NCBI GenBank assembly: GCA_934045905.1
Contig: OW203768.1
Location: forward strand, 14,908,316-14,972,315
Source of the DNA: Leuctra nigra
Taxonomy: Eukaryota > Arthropoda > Insecta > Plecoptera > Leuctridae
Direction of reading: 5' to 3'
DNA: 64,000 bases
A program made the translations under genes and the position numbers. This document shows, piece by piece, positions 54,625 to 64,000 of this stretch (positions within the stretch are counted from its first letter, which is position 1; every line of letters starts with the position of its first letter). The notes beneath the pieces are model-generated. The model made no database searches, had not been told where the DNA came from, and saw nothing but the letters and a program-made list of their open reading frames with translations.

Positions 54625-55700
54625 TCTACAGATTCACCGTGAACTTGCCCTGCTCTTATTCTAGAGTCGATTTAATTGCCTACCTACTTCAATTAAAAAG
54701 TAAATTTACTTCTTGGCAAATTAGCGAGAATTCTGAAGATGCACAGGACTTGGGACTTCATCGAGTTAATGGATTAACCCTACCCTACAGATGTAATGAT
54801 TCAGAACTCTCTGATGGTAAGCCACATTTTAGTATTTTATATGTGTAGTATTTCCTCTAACCTTACCTATAAATCACATTTATGCAATATAGAATGTTTC
54901 AAATTTTTATTGGGGTTTTAAATAAATAGTGTACTACCTAATGGTAATAATTTTACCTCAAGTGATTATTGTGGCAGGTCACACAACACAAAAGTGATTT
55001 TTGTATTATTCATTGCCAAGAAGTTTATCCTATCAATTTACAAATTCTTCATTGAATCTATCTTTCTTTTTTTAGGGATCACTCTGTGCCAAAAATTCAA
55101 TTTTTAAAATTTTTGTAAAGACTGTTATTTGCAGCTATCTGCTATTGCAGTTATTTACATAAATAGTTCTTGTGTAGTAGGTAGAAACTATTTGCTAGGC
55201 AGCCTCATGCTCAAAAGAAGTTGCATCCACATAGATTGCGGATGTCAGTCCTCGACACCACAAGACCGTGTGCTAATAATTTATGGATGGAATCCAGTAT
55301 CTGGCCATTAAATCGGCAAATTCTTTTGAGCATAGCATAATAATAGTGTTAAATATTGACAAAATTAACAAGATCCTACTGATAACAAGATCTTGTAAAT
55401 GTTGGACTTTCATTGGTCTGACCGAATAAAAATTTACACAAAAAATAAAAAACACTTCTAACAATACGCTGCATGATCTTGCTAAACTTTTCAAGATCTT
55501 GTATAAATCTTGTTTAGGTTAGAATCTGTACCTACAATAATAAATAATTGCAAATATCTTGCGAACATTATTAGTACAAGGTACATTACCTAAATACTTT
55601 GCAATTTTATTTTTTCAGATGAAAGAAATACGTATTCAAGTGCATTCATTTTCTTGAAAAACTGAAGATGAAAAATTGTGCCAACATATCCGTGAGTGAA
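54625..55700 (+). other. Exon-like spliced reading frame inside the 52.7-57.4 kb element
   Basis: A segment after TTTTTGTAG (about 54622) reads FYRFTVNLPCSYSRVDLIAYLL ... NDSELSD and ends at GATG|GTAAGC (near 54819). A second segment after TTTTTTCAG (55619) continues in phase with DERNTYSSAFIFLKN and a stop. An upstream non-coding exon with a GTGAGT donor at about 53400 is possible. I do not recognise the protein. It may be a captured host gene fragment or part of the element's own gene. Confidence 0.3.
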
Positions 55701-56179
55701 GTAAAATCCGAATTGTGTCTTGTCGATAAAGAGACAGCGTGCCAGACTCACTGCCAGGTAGTACCTACCTCAGAATGTTTTGATACTATGTGACGTGTGA
55801 AGGTTGAAGGACATTTAAAAATTTTAAGTGATGTGGTAGTATAATCTTTTACAATAATATACGTTTATATTATATGAAACTGTTTTTTTTTTAATTTTCG
55901 TGTGTTTTCCTGCTCTTTATTATTCCTAAAATTCAATTGCAGTGAATCTCCTATGTGTAGCATTTTATTTTTTGTAATTTATCAAAACAATATAGTACCT
56001 AAGTAAGTAGGGAATAGTACGTGAAAAAATTATTATTGAAACGATTCAATCGTCCTGTAAGAGATTATCAAAAAATAATTGCTAATTTCAAAATCCAACA
56101 ACCGATTCATAAACAAAAATTATGGATCTTTTTATCCTTCTTCATTTTTTTATGAATAAGGTACCTGTAATACTTAAGT

Positions 56180-56537
56180 CTCTAGAAATTTTGTTCCAGT
56201 AAGTTTTTAAATATCAACGCAAATAATTACTGACATTTGTCACCCGCGAAATGTTAAAAATTAATTCATGCAAATGAAATTCAATTATAATGGGACTTTT
56301 GGCGGGAAAAACGACGTATTACAAGAATCCACTTACACTAATGTGTTACCATTGTGGATCATCTGTCAATTTTCTGTAAATTTTCCTGTTAAAAGTAATC
56401 AAACTTTGTTAATTCATTCCTTGAAAACTATTCATCCCACAGCAAAAATAAAATCACATCTGTGTTCAGCAACATAATCAACTTTCATAAAATAATGGTC
56501 TATTATTCTGAAATCTGAATTTCACGAGACTTCCCCA
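56180..56537. repeat. GGGAAGTCTC-family MITE, copy 2 (partial left end)
   Basis: Shares AAATATCAAC.CAAATAA, TTTTGGCGGGAAAAACG, TGTGTTCAGCAACAT and the right end GAGACTTCCC with 18980-19397, with about the same spacing. The left terminus is degraded. Confidence 0.55.
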
Positions 56538-57424
56538 TTATGTGACAGTCAAGTTGAGGATTTCAAATGATCCCAAAATATTTCCTCCAAATAAAAATGC
56601 GTTAAAAATAAAAACAGTAGGAGGTACCTTAGGTAATGTGTCAGGTTGTGGAACAGCTTTCAAACAATAGGGAAACATGGCGAGATAAAATAACTTCCAA
56701 TAACCACTGATAACTTTATAATATACCGGCTATTTTTTTTTTTATTAATATTTGACCATTTAAATGCATTTCTAATGTGTTTGAGTAGGTACCTACTGTT
56801 CTTCTAGTTGACATAACAAATTACAACTGTTGTGAAATATTCCGTGAACTGTGAACTAATACATTGACCCTGGAAGAAAATACCTGGATTATTTTTTTCG
56901 TATGGCAACGCCCACTCTCCGAAATTGTGAAAAAATCCCGTTTCTCGTGTCACTCACGTTTGCAATTAATTATGTCTTAATGAAACGTATTTTTTCCAGG
57001 TACATTCGCATTCAAAATTAGTGCCTATATGCACGTGTCTGGATCAGAGGCACGTTTTGTAGGTACTGCATTTTGAATGAGAGTGTACCTAGCAAGCTAG
57101 CACGTGACCGTTATGGAATGTGCGTAGGGGGAGGGGGCTACAAAGCGAGCAGCTGCTCCCGCGCGGGCCGCCCGGGCGGGGGCCAGGGCCGGCCTATGCC
57201 TCCCGCGCGGGCCGCCCGGGAGGGTCCAGGGACGGCCCATACCTCCCGCGCGGGCGTCATGGGACGGCCCAGGCCGCCGCCCGGGCTTATTCCCAGTGGC
57301 AGGCCCCGGGAGTCTCACTCCATGCTAATCACCCATAAGACGGGAGGTCCCTGGGCAGGCCCGTACGCCCATCTGGGACGGCCTAGGACGCGTCCAGGGA
57401 CCTCCCAGTGTTTGTAGGGTAGTT

Positions 57425-58305
57425 TATACCAGCGTTATTAAACGTAACATAAATTTTAATAGCATTGAAAACAAAAATGAAATATTCGTGACCACTAATT
57501 TCGGTGTCACATTCAGAAATCTATAAATCGCATAGTCCACAAGGAAAACGTTCATTTCTAAAACAAAATCCTATTCAATATAATGATGAAACTTGCACAT
57601 ATTAAATTACGATATTTTCTACAATGGACGTTTTTTCTACAATCGTTGATGTAACGATCACTTTAATTTAAACAGTAATATTCTTTTAGTTTTAACGTTT
57701 TAATGCTTTAATCTTTGATTTTACGTACGATTTCAATAAGATTTTTTTAACGAAGCATATTGTAATGCCACGTCCTTATACCTTGTTCACACAATGACTT
57801 TCAACTGCAGTTGAAATCTCTTTACCAGCTGCAGTTGAAATCTCGACTGACTTTCCAGAACTAAATTGAGATTTCAACTTGTCTGTGGTATTGTATTAGT
57901 CATCGCAAAATCGAATTTTGCAATAGTTGCGTGTTGATCCTCAATCTTGTATCAAATGCATTTATACAAGATTTTATTGCTATATTTAATGACCATGAGC
58001 AACCTTACCTGATATTCAATATTCATATCATAAATCAATTTGTTTATGAATCCAAAATCTTGCTTGAACTCGACAGGAGTAATCGCTTATATAGGGCAAT
58101 AGGTGAAACATTGGGAGTATCAAACATGGTAGCTCTCAAAGTATCAGAGAGGAAATATTCTAATAAACTTTTATAAGAGACAATTTCAAGTTGTTTAAGT
58201 TCAGTAACGTCAATACTTAAGGACCAGAAATAATGCTCTGTTAAACAAGAAGTTAAGTTTAGAAGTTGCTTAGTGGCCATTCATACGTTTGCCATTGGTT
58301 GTTGC
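57425..58305. other. Intergenic, no gene seen
   Basis: Includes a small mirrored piece at 57785-57895 (TTTCAACTGCAGTTGAAATC). Open frames are short and unconvincing. Confidence 0.5.
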
Positions 58306-58308
58306 CAT

Positions 58309-59031
58309 GATTGAGCGAGCGACTCCTTTTGACTCTTTAGACACGGACCTTGTTTTATTTTTGTCTGCTACCTGGAGCAATAGTGGTCACACCGTTTCAC
58401 CGATCAATCTGAAATTTTGCATTTCTTAGGACCACATTTTCGGTTTAAAGACCCAAATATTTTGGAAATCCTTTCAATTGTTAAAATTAAAATAAATAAC
58501 ATGAAGTTCCCCTCTAATTGGCTGAAAAACTAAAATGGTCAGATCAATTTCAAATTTTGTATGGACATATATATATTACCATCTATTAGACTATTATTAT
58601 ACATATTATATTTTCATCCCAATTAGTAAAAAACCTATGAACTTACTGACATTTTATATATATAAATCTTTATTAACAGACTCTGCCGAAAATTCGGTTG
58701 CCAAAAAGACACAGAATAACAATACAATTGAAAATATAAAAGATTAATACGGATAGGGAAAAATATTTACATTTAAGACAAAAAATTCAGAAATGAAGTA
58801 TCGAAATGAATGTTTTTCCATTGCAACTGAATCTGATTTACTTTATGTACCAGAGTGTTAAATGGCCATTCTCAGTTTCAATGGAAAAAAGCTACTTTTA
58901 TGTTGATTGAGTGGATCATATTGTAATTCAATATGGATGTATACCTATGTTTTCTGTTGCTTGGTACGGAATTCAGGTTTTAGAATTGACCGTATAGGTG
59001 ATCGCTCATGCGTTATACTGAGCGTTTTCCT
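58309..59031 (+). repeat. GAGCGAGCG-headed dispersed repeat, copy 3
   Basis: Head ATTGAGCGAGCGACTCC and tail CATGCGTTATACTGAGCG then TTTTCCTAG match copies 1 and 2. Open frames inside are not gene-like. Confidence 0.55.
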
Positions 59032-59194
59032 AGTAATATTATCTGTTAACTTTAGCGGCCATTGAAAATTTTTCACATAGTTCTGTGTTCATTCAAAACA
59101 AGGACGATTATTTGATTTAATAAAACAAAAATCACTAAATCCAACTAGAAGACATATTCAGTGGAGTCATGACGATAGGAATGGATGCGCAAAG

Positions 59195-59278
59195 TGATAA
59201 ATATCCGGTCAAACCGAGGCATCTCACTTGCTGGGATAGAGCTCAACCAACTCAGCTACCTGGCCGGCCAGAGGGACA
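59195..59278 (-). other. tRNA-derived SINE head
   Basis: On the minus strand GGTAGCTGAGTTGGTTGAGC is an A-box-like D-arm, followed by CCTCGGTTTGACCGG as a B box. The acceptor stem does not pair cleanly. Probably a SINE remnant. Confidence 0.4.
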
Positions 59279-59340
59279 TCATTAGACACACTGCTTTGAT
59301 ACAGAAAGTACTTTTTCAGACTGATAAAAAACATGGTTGA

Positions 59341-59480
59341 CTATTATTATTAAGTCTAGATATATCCTCAGTAGAGCCGAGGTTCCACTAGTGTGAATGT
59401 AACATAGAGAAGGGAGGAGAGGAAACCCCTATTCCTAAGAAAGATGCCAAGGGGGTCAACGGCTTAACGTCGCAACTAAA
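59341..59480. repeat. Dispersed repeat with ACGGCTTAACGTC, copy 2 (partial)
   Basis: Same order of blocks as 23015-23170: TTATTATTAAGTCTA, TCCACTAGTGTGAATGTAA, AGAGAAGGGAGGAGAGGAAA, GGTCAACGGCTTAACGTC. Confidence 0.5.
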
Positions 59481-60053
59481 GTCGTCAGCACCCTATATGT
59501 GGATTGGATTTTTTTGTGAAATAACAGCATTTTGCAAACCCCTAGTGAGCTCAACCCCTGCTCGCTTTAAAGGTTGTACACAGAAAAAAATATTTTGTTT
59601 AATTCAACTAAAACCTAATGTTTACGTGATTTAGTGTCTATATTTAGTTAGATTAACTAAACTTTACTTAATCCAACAAAATCATTTATTGGTTTAACTA
59701 AATAAATATAGTAAAATCAATCAAAAAATATGTTTACTGATTGTATTCTTAAATTAGCGAATCTTTTTGGTTAGTTTTAGAATATCAAAAGTTGATGTTG
59801 GAATTCACTAAACAGAGAAGCTTGATATAAGTATATTTCGGGGAAAAGGATGACAACCCGGTTATTTGTTTTATGATGAAGTCTGTGATTGGTCAGTTTC
59901 GTCACGTGATTTCTTCCTTGCGATGACGTACTGCCACCGGCAGTTTGGCCGGCACGGCAGCCATTTTGCACGCTTCTCTCTCTCCAAGCAAGCAAAGCGA
60001 TTCGTTTCATTATTGTGATTAAAATGCACTTTTAATATTAATATCGTCATGCT

Positions 60054-60155
60054 ATGCGGATATCTTATCTTGAAGAGTTTGAACCTTACAACATTGAAGA
60101 AAGACAACCATCAAGACATATTGAACGAGCAAGTTGTAAGAAAGAATTTCAAGAG
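60054..60155 (+). other. Candidate 5' coding exon upstream of the MULE gene
   Basis: An ATG opens a 34-codon stretch (MRISYLEEFEPYNIEERQP...) that ends exactly at GAG|GTAAGA, a strong donor, in phase 0. Just upstream (59880-60010) is a GC-richer, CpG-containing stretch with CACGTG and GCCATTTTG, like a promoter. It could be the first exon of a gene whose other exons I cannot place, or an alternative start for the MULE gene. Phase 0 does not join the MULE ATG exon by an obvious acceptor. Confidence 0.25.
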
Positions 60156-60412
60156 GTAAGAATACTCAACACACGAAGCAATCAAGAAAGGAAGGATTCC
60201 TAATATTCCTCTCTCTGATTGGTTGGAGTAGCGCATGCGCACTATGATATTCTGGGACTTAGAAGAAATTGCAAGGTGTAAGTAGGTGTAAGATTTGAGG
60301 TTATGACTTCTTTTGTGACTTTTTGTGTGTTTTTATGACGTTCGTGGTCATGGAATAGTGCTAGGTAGTAGGTATTGTGATAAGTAAAGTAATACTATAG
60401 GTATCTTTAGTC

Positions 60413-63174
60413 ATGGAATCGTGCTATTTATGTGATAAGTCACTGTCAAATTCTTACAATCTCTACAAACATTTGCGCAATGTGCACAACATAGTGCCTC
60501 AACTCAAACAAGGATCTCCTGGTACTTTGAAGTCCTTTTCATGCCACTTGTGCGAGTCAAGTTTTCAGAAAAAGTTTAACCTAAATAAACATCTACGCAA
60601 GAAGCATTCCACTTGCCCGAAGACGTCTCCTCGCAAACTTGCTTCTACCGGGAAGGTGATGAGCAAAATAAAATGTTCTGAATGTTGCTTTGTTCTTGCC
60701 GACACCAAACATTTGCGGAACCATTTGAGCGATGTTCACGATATCAACTCGGAAAAGGAAGAATTGAAATTTAACTCACTGAAAGGTAAGTGGCTCTTGT
60801 AGGACTCACTAATAGAAATGTCATCAATTCATATTTTATGCTGATTGAAAATTAAAGTTAGCAAACACACTTCAATATCGTAACATTTTGGTTATGTTTT
60901 GATTGTTACAGAATTTCAATTATGGAAGGCAACGACCGAAAGAGAAACACGCACACAGTTCGTTTTGATGACAGGAGTGAAAGTACTTGGAAATCGGAAG
61001 AAATACTATTACAACTGTCATCGGTCAGGCAGTTTTTCTACAAAAGCAACTGGGAAAAAAAGGATGAAAAGTCAAGGTTCGAATAAAATTGAAAGGACAT
61101 GTCCTTCTTCTATGGTTGTTACTGAGTCTGAATGTGACGTCGAAGTGATTTACTGGAAAACTCACTGCAACCACTCCAGAAGCTTCAGCCGCCTGTCACT
61201 CACATATGAGGAACGAACACAACTAGCAGGTAAATTGCACTTTCACTAGTAACAAAATATGAATATAGTCGTTAAATGTAACTACTATTGTGTTCTGATA
61301 GTCAGATTTTATTAAAAAAAATGTAGTAGGTATTTAGTTATCCAACCAATAAAACAAAATTTCTATCCACAGGAAAAATAGCCGATGGAGTGACATTGGA
61401 AAGAATTATGGATGACATCCGCGATGAAGCTGTGGACCAGATTACTACGAAGAGTTTTGTCACCAAGAACCATCTGCGAAACATCAGGAGAGACTTTAAT
61501 CTCCACGTAGGCCGACAACACGCCGATGATGCAACGAGTGTTCACTTGTGGGTTGAGAGTATGAACAAGCTTGGCGTCGAAGAGAACCCTGTTGCTCTGT
61601 ACAAGCCTCAGGGAGTGGAGGACCCCTCTGGGGTGTTAGAGAAGAAAGATTTCTTTTTGGTAATATTGACGTCATTTCAAAGAAAAATGTTAGAACAGTT
61701 TGGCAAAAAGAAAATATGTGTAGATAGTACTCATGGTACAAACCAGTACGACTTTGAGTTGACGACACTTCTGACCGTGGACGAGTATGGATCTGGCTGT
61801 CCTGGGGCTTTTTGCCTAAGTAATAGGAAGGATACGCTCTCATGGAACTTATTTTTTAAAACCGTCCGTGATAGAGTAGGAAATATTGAAACCGATGTAT
61901 TCATGTCAGACGATGACCCTTCGTTCTACAATGCCTGGGAAATTGTGATGGGTCCATCAAAGCAAAGGCTTTTGTGCACTTGGCACGTCGATAAAAATTG
62001 GCGAAAAAGTATCAGAGAGAAAATTACGGGTAGTAATGAAATGAAAGCTCTTATCTACAAGGCCGTACGTGTACTTTTGCAAGAAACTAATCCTAATCAG
62101 TTTGCAATCTCTCAAGAACAGTTAATTCAAGAACTAACTGATGATGAATCGACCAAGGAGTTTGGTGAATACTTCCGAAAACACTATTCTACTCGATCAG
62201 AAATGTGGGCGTACTGCTTTCGTATAGGTTCTGGGATTAATACAAACATGTATTTAGAGGCACTCCATAAAGTATTTAAACATTTTTACCTTCAAGGTAA
62301 GAAGAATAAGCGAATGGATACATGTATAACGGCTTTGATTAAGTTCAGCCGTGATAAGATTTTTGAGCGTCTGATAAAGGTTACAAAAAATAAGCCTTCG
62401 CAGCGTGTCAGCAGTATACATTTGAGTCATCGGCGTAGTGATCAAATAACTGATTCAATGATACAGTCATTTGAGGGACCGGTGTGGGAGGTTACATCGA
62501 GTAGTAACTCTGATATTCAGTACACCGTACTGAAGAACTCTGAACCATCATGTGTAAACAACTGTCAATTTCTTTGTCCCACCTGTAACATCTGTGTCCA
62601 CATGTACAGTTGTAACTGCATTGATAATCTTATCAAATTCAATATTTGCAAGCATATTCATGCATGTGTACGCAGGTCATCAGATCCACTAGAAAACGAT
62701 GTTCTCTTGATGGATAAACTAGATGCTGATGTTGAAGATTCAACCACTGCTGATCTGCTCTCCGCTGTACAAGCGCACAATGCGATACTTCATCAAACTG
62801 CAGACACGAAGAAATTGATGATGGAAAAGTTAAATCTTCTGATGGGACAAGTCTCCTCCTTGGAGTTTACGGAAGAAGATTCGAATGTAGTCATTAAAAG
62901 ACTTGACCAGTTAATTGACATTACTAAAGACATCAAACGCAGAAGTTCATTGGACGATGTCGACTTAGATGATGGTGGAAATAAGGAGCCTGCAAATAAA
63001 AATGTGGAGCCCCAAACTCGCTTTTATTCTACGAAGAGGAAGCGTTCTGTGAAAGACAGTAGTGTTACATTTTGCAAACCTTCTTCAAAGCAGCACATCA
63101 ACATTATTCAAGGACTTAATGACAAGAATCATGAAGTGTTAAATATTCATTCAAGTTTTGATCATCTCTACTAA
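60413..63174 (+). CDS. MULE-type transposase with C2H2 fingers and SWIM domain, 3 exons
   Basis: Exons 60413-60785, 60912-61229 and 61373-63174 join in frame to 830 aa. Exon 1 encodes three C2H2 zinc fingers (CYLCDKSLSNSYNLYKHLRNVH, CHLCESSFQKKFNLNKHLRKKH and CSECCFVLADTKHLRNHLSDVH regions). Exon 2 encodes a FLYWCH/FAR1-like DNA-binding segment with conserved cysteines and histidines (YYYNCHRSG ... KTHCNHSR). Exon 3 holds the MULE transposase core: KKICVDSTHGTNQYDFELTTLL (first catalytic Asp), FMSDDDPSFYNAWE (second Asp region), LLCTWHVDKNWRK, then a C-terminal SWIM finger (CNCIDNLIKFNICKHIHAC). All conserved regions are open with no stop. Known role of the family: Mutator-like transposition, or a domesticated DNA-binding factor. 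I saw no long terminal inverted repeats in the window, so its mobile status is unresolved. Confidence 0.88.
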
Positions 63175-63249
63175 CAATATCTACGTGATGGTAAATTAGT
63201 TGATGATGATAATGTGATGGTAAATTTGTATAAAAACCATGATTGAATC

Positions 63250-63780
63250 TCATTATTAGTTTTGGAAAACGGTCTTGTATTTAATTTTCATTTTGAGGTG
63301 CTATAATATCATCTTGTAATTAGGTAGACTATACGTAACTTATTAACTGATGTAATTCTTCTATGGACATGGCCATTTAAATCAGAAGACATTTGAGATA
63401 ATTTTCTTGTATTTAATTTTAATTTTGATGTGCTATAATATCATCTTGTAGTATTTACTATTTAGGTATACCTATGTAACTTAAACTGATGTAATTTTTC
63501 TATGGACATGGCAATTTAAATCAGAAGACATTTGAGATAATTTTCTTGTATTTAATTTTAATTTTGATGTGCTATAATATCATCTTGTAATATTTACTAT
63601 TTAGGTATACCTATGTAACTTAAACTGATGTAATTTTTCTATGGACATGGCAATTTAAATCAGAAGACATTTGAGATAATTTTCTTGAATTTAATTTTAA
63701 TTTTGATGTACTATAATATCATCTTGTAATTAGGTATATAATCGTAAATTTTTATTTGGACATGGCCATTTAAGTCGGAA
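63250..63780. repeat. 139-bp tandem repeat, about four units
   Basis: CATTTGAGATAATTTTCTTG recurs at 63390, 63529 and 63668 (period 139). Each unit also holds TCTATGGACATGGC. It directly follows the MULE transposase gene, possibly its 3' untranslated region. Confidence 0.8.
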
Positions 63781-63957
63781 GATACTTCATGATTCTTGTG
63801 AACAAAGTGAAGTTGAATTGACCGTTATTGTGTGTTATAATCTTGAATTTAATTTTAATTTTGAGGTGCTATTATATGACCACTAATAAATGTTGTCTTA
63901 AACTTACCAATTTCATATTTTTCCCACATGTAAAAATTTATATTTAAAGGCTAACGT

Positions 63958-64000
63958 AGTAAGGGCCGGTATAACCAAAGTTAATCTGAGCCGGATTAAC
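63958..64000. other. Possible start of an inverted-repeat element at window end
   Basis: AGGGCCGGTATAACCAAAGT then TAATCTGAGCCGGATTAAC looks like a GC-richer transposon end with an internal TTAATC theme. The other end is outside the window. Confidence 0.25.

Larger units (their letters stand above)
52726..57419. mobile_element. 4.7-kb inverted-repeat DNA element with GC-rich palindromic ends
   Basis: Ends CCCTACAAACACTGGG on both sides in inverted orientation, flanked by TA on both sides (the perfect inverted match extends to CTACCCTACAAACACTGGG). Subterminal zones 52738-52925 and 57120-57410 are very GC-rich with repeated palindromes such as GGGCGGCCCGGG and CCCGCGCGGGC in an AT-rich genome. 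The interior (52930-57070) is AT-rich and includes exon-like pieces with splice signals and a copy of a GGGAAGTCTC repeat (about 56180-56540). The TIR is related to that of 8613-10975. No transposase recognised. Confidence 0.75.

Noticed and set aside
57073..57417. Gly/Pro/Arg-rich open frames in the GC-rich block
   Set aside because: Stop-free because of high GC in palindromic transposon ends. Low complexity, open on both strands.

Overview
This is animal nuclear DNA, almost certainly from an arthropod and most likely an insect. It is AT-rich, has spliced genes with GT-AG introns, carries conserved animal proteins (SNU13, ALG1, MOSMO, PCYT2), and is packed with LINEs, hAT, Tc1/mariner-like and other inverted-repeat transposons. 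A hemipteran is possible from the repeat style, but the sequence alone does not prove it. There is no bacterial or phage organisation. No intact viral gene was recognised.  Layout. 1-12.5 kb holds no host gene: two hAT-type elements with 8-bp target duplications (679-1646, 2668-3797), copies of a GAGCGAGCG-headed repeat family, and a 5'-truncated LINE (6633-12226) split by a 2.4-kb inverted-repeat element (8613-10975). 12.5-18.5 kb has a TIR element, a three-exon SWIM/YqaJ-nuclease gene (13552-17135) with a nested LINE fragment and MITE in its first intron, and a broken THAP-like reading frame facing it. 19.7-30.2 kb (minus) is the 5' half of the PCYT2 gene, whose long introns carry many small transposons. 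30.9-32.4 kb (plus) is SNU13, head to head with PCYT2. 33.4-38.8 kb (minus) is ALG1, head to head with MOSMO at 39.1-40.3 kb (plus). 40.3-44.2 kb is repeats, including a palindrome with a hammerhead-ribozyme-like core. 44.2-50.1 kb (minus) is a near-complete LINE with two long open frames. 52.7-57.4 kb is a 4.7-kb inverted-repeat element with GC-rich palindromic ends. 60.4-63.2 kb (plus) is an intact multi-exon MULE-type transposase gene followed by a 139-bp tandem repeat.  Working relationships. SNU13 (U4 snRNP and box C/D snoRNP), ALG1 (dolichol-linked glycan synthesis), MOSMO (Hedgehog/Smoothened regulation) and PCYT2 (phosphatidylethanolamine synthesis) are unrelated housekeeping or signalling genes that sit as two divergent pairs.  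The most unusual item is the LINE at 44.2-50.1 kb. Its first open frame carries a TARG1/OARD1-like macrodomain (ADP-ribose recognition or hydrolysis) after a 56-residue tandem-repeat region. Its second frame (endonuclease plus reverse transcriptase) follows in the same reading frame after a single UGA, with no AUG for over 60 codons. Second is a group of inverted-repeat elements whose ends begin CCC(A/T)(G/A)CAAACACTG or similar, with 2-bp target duplications and dense arrays of short palindromes next to the ends.
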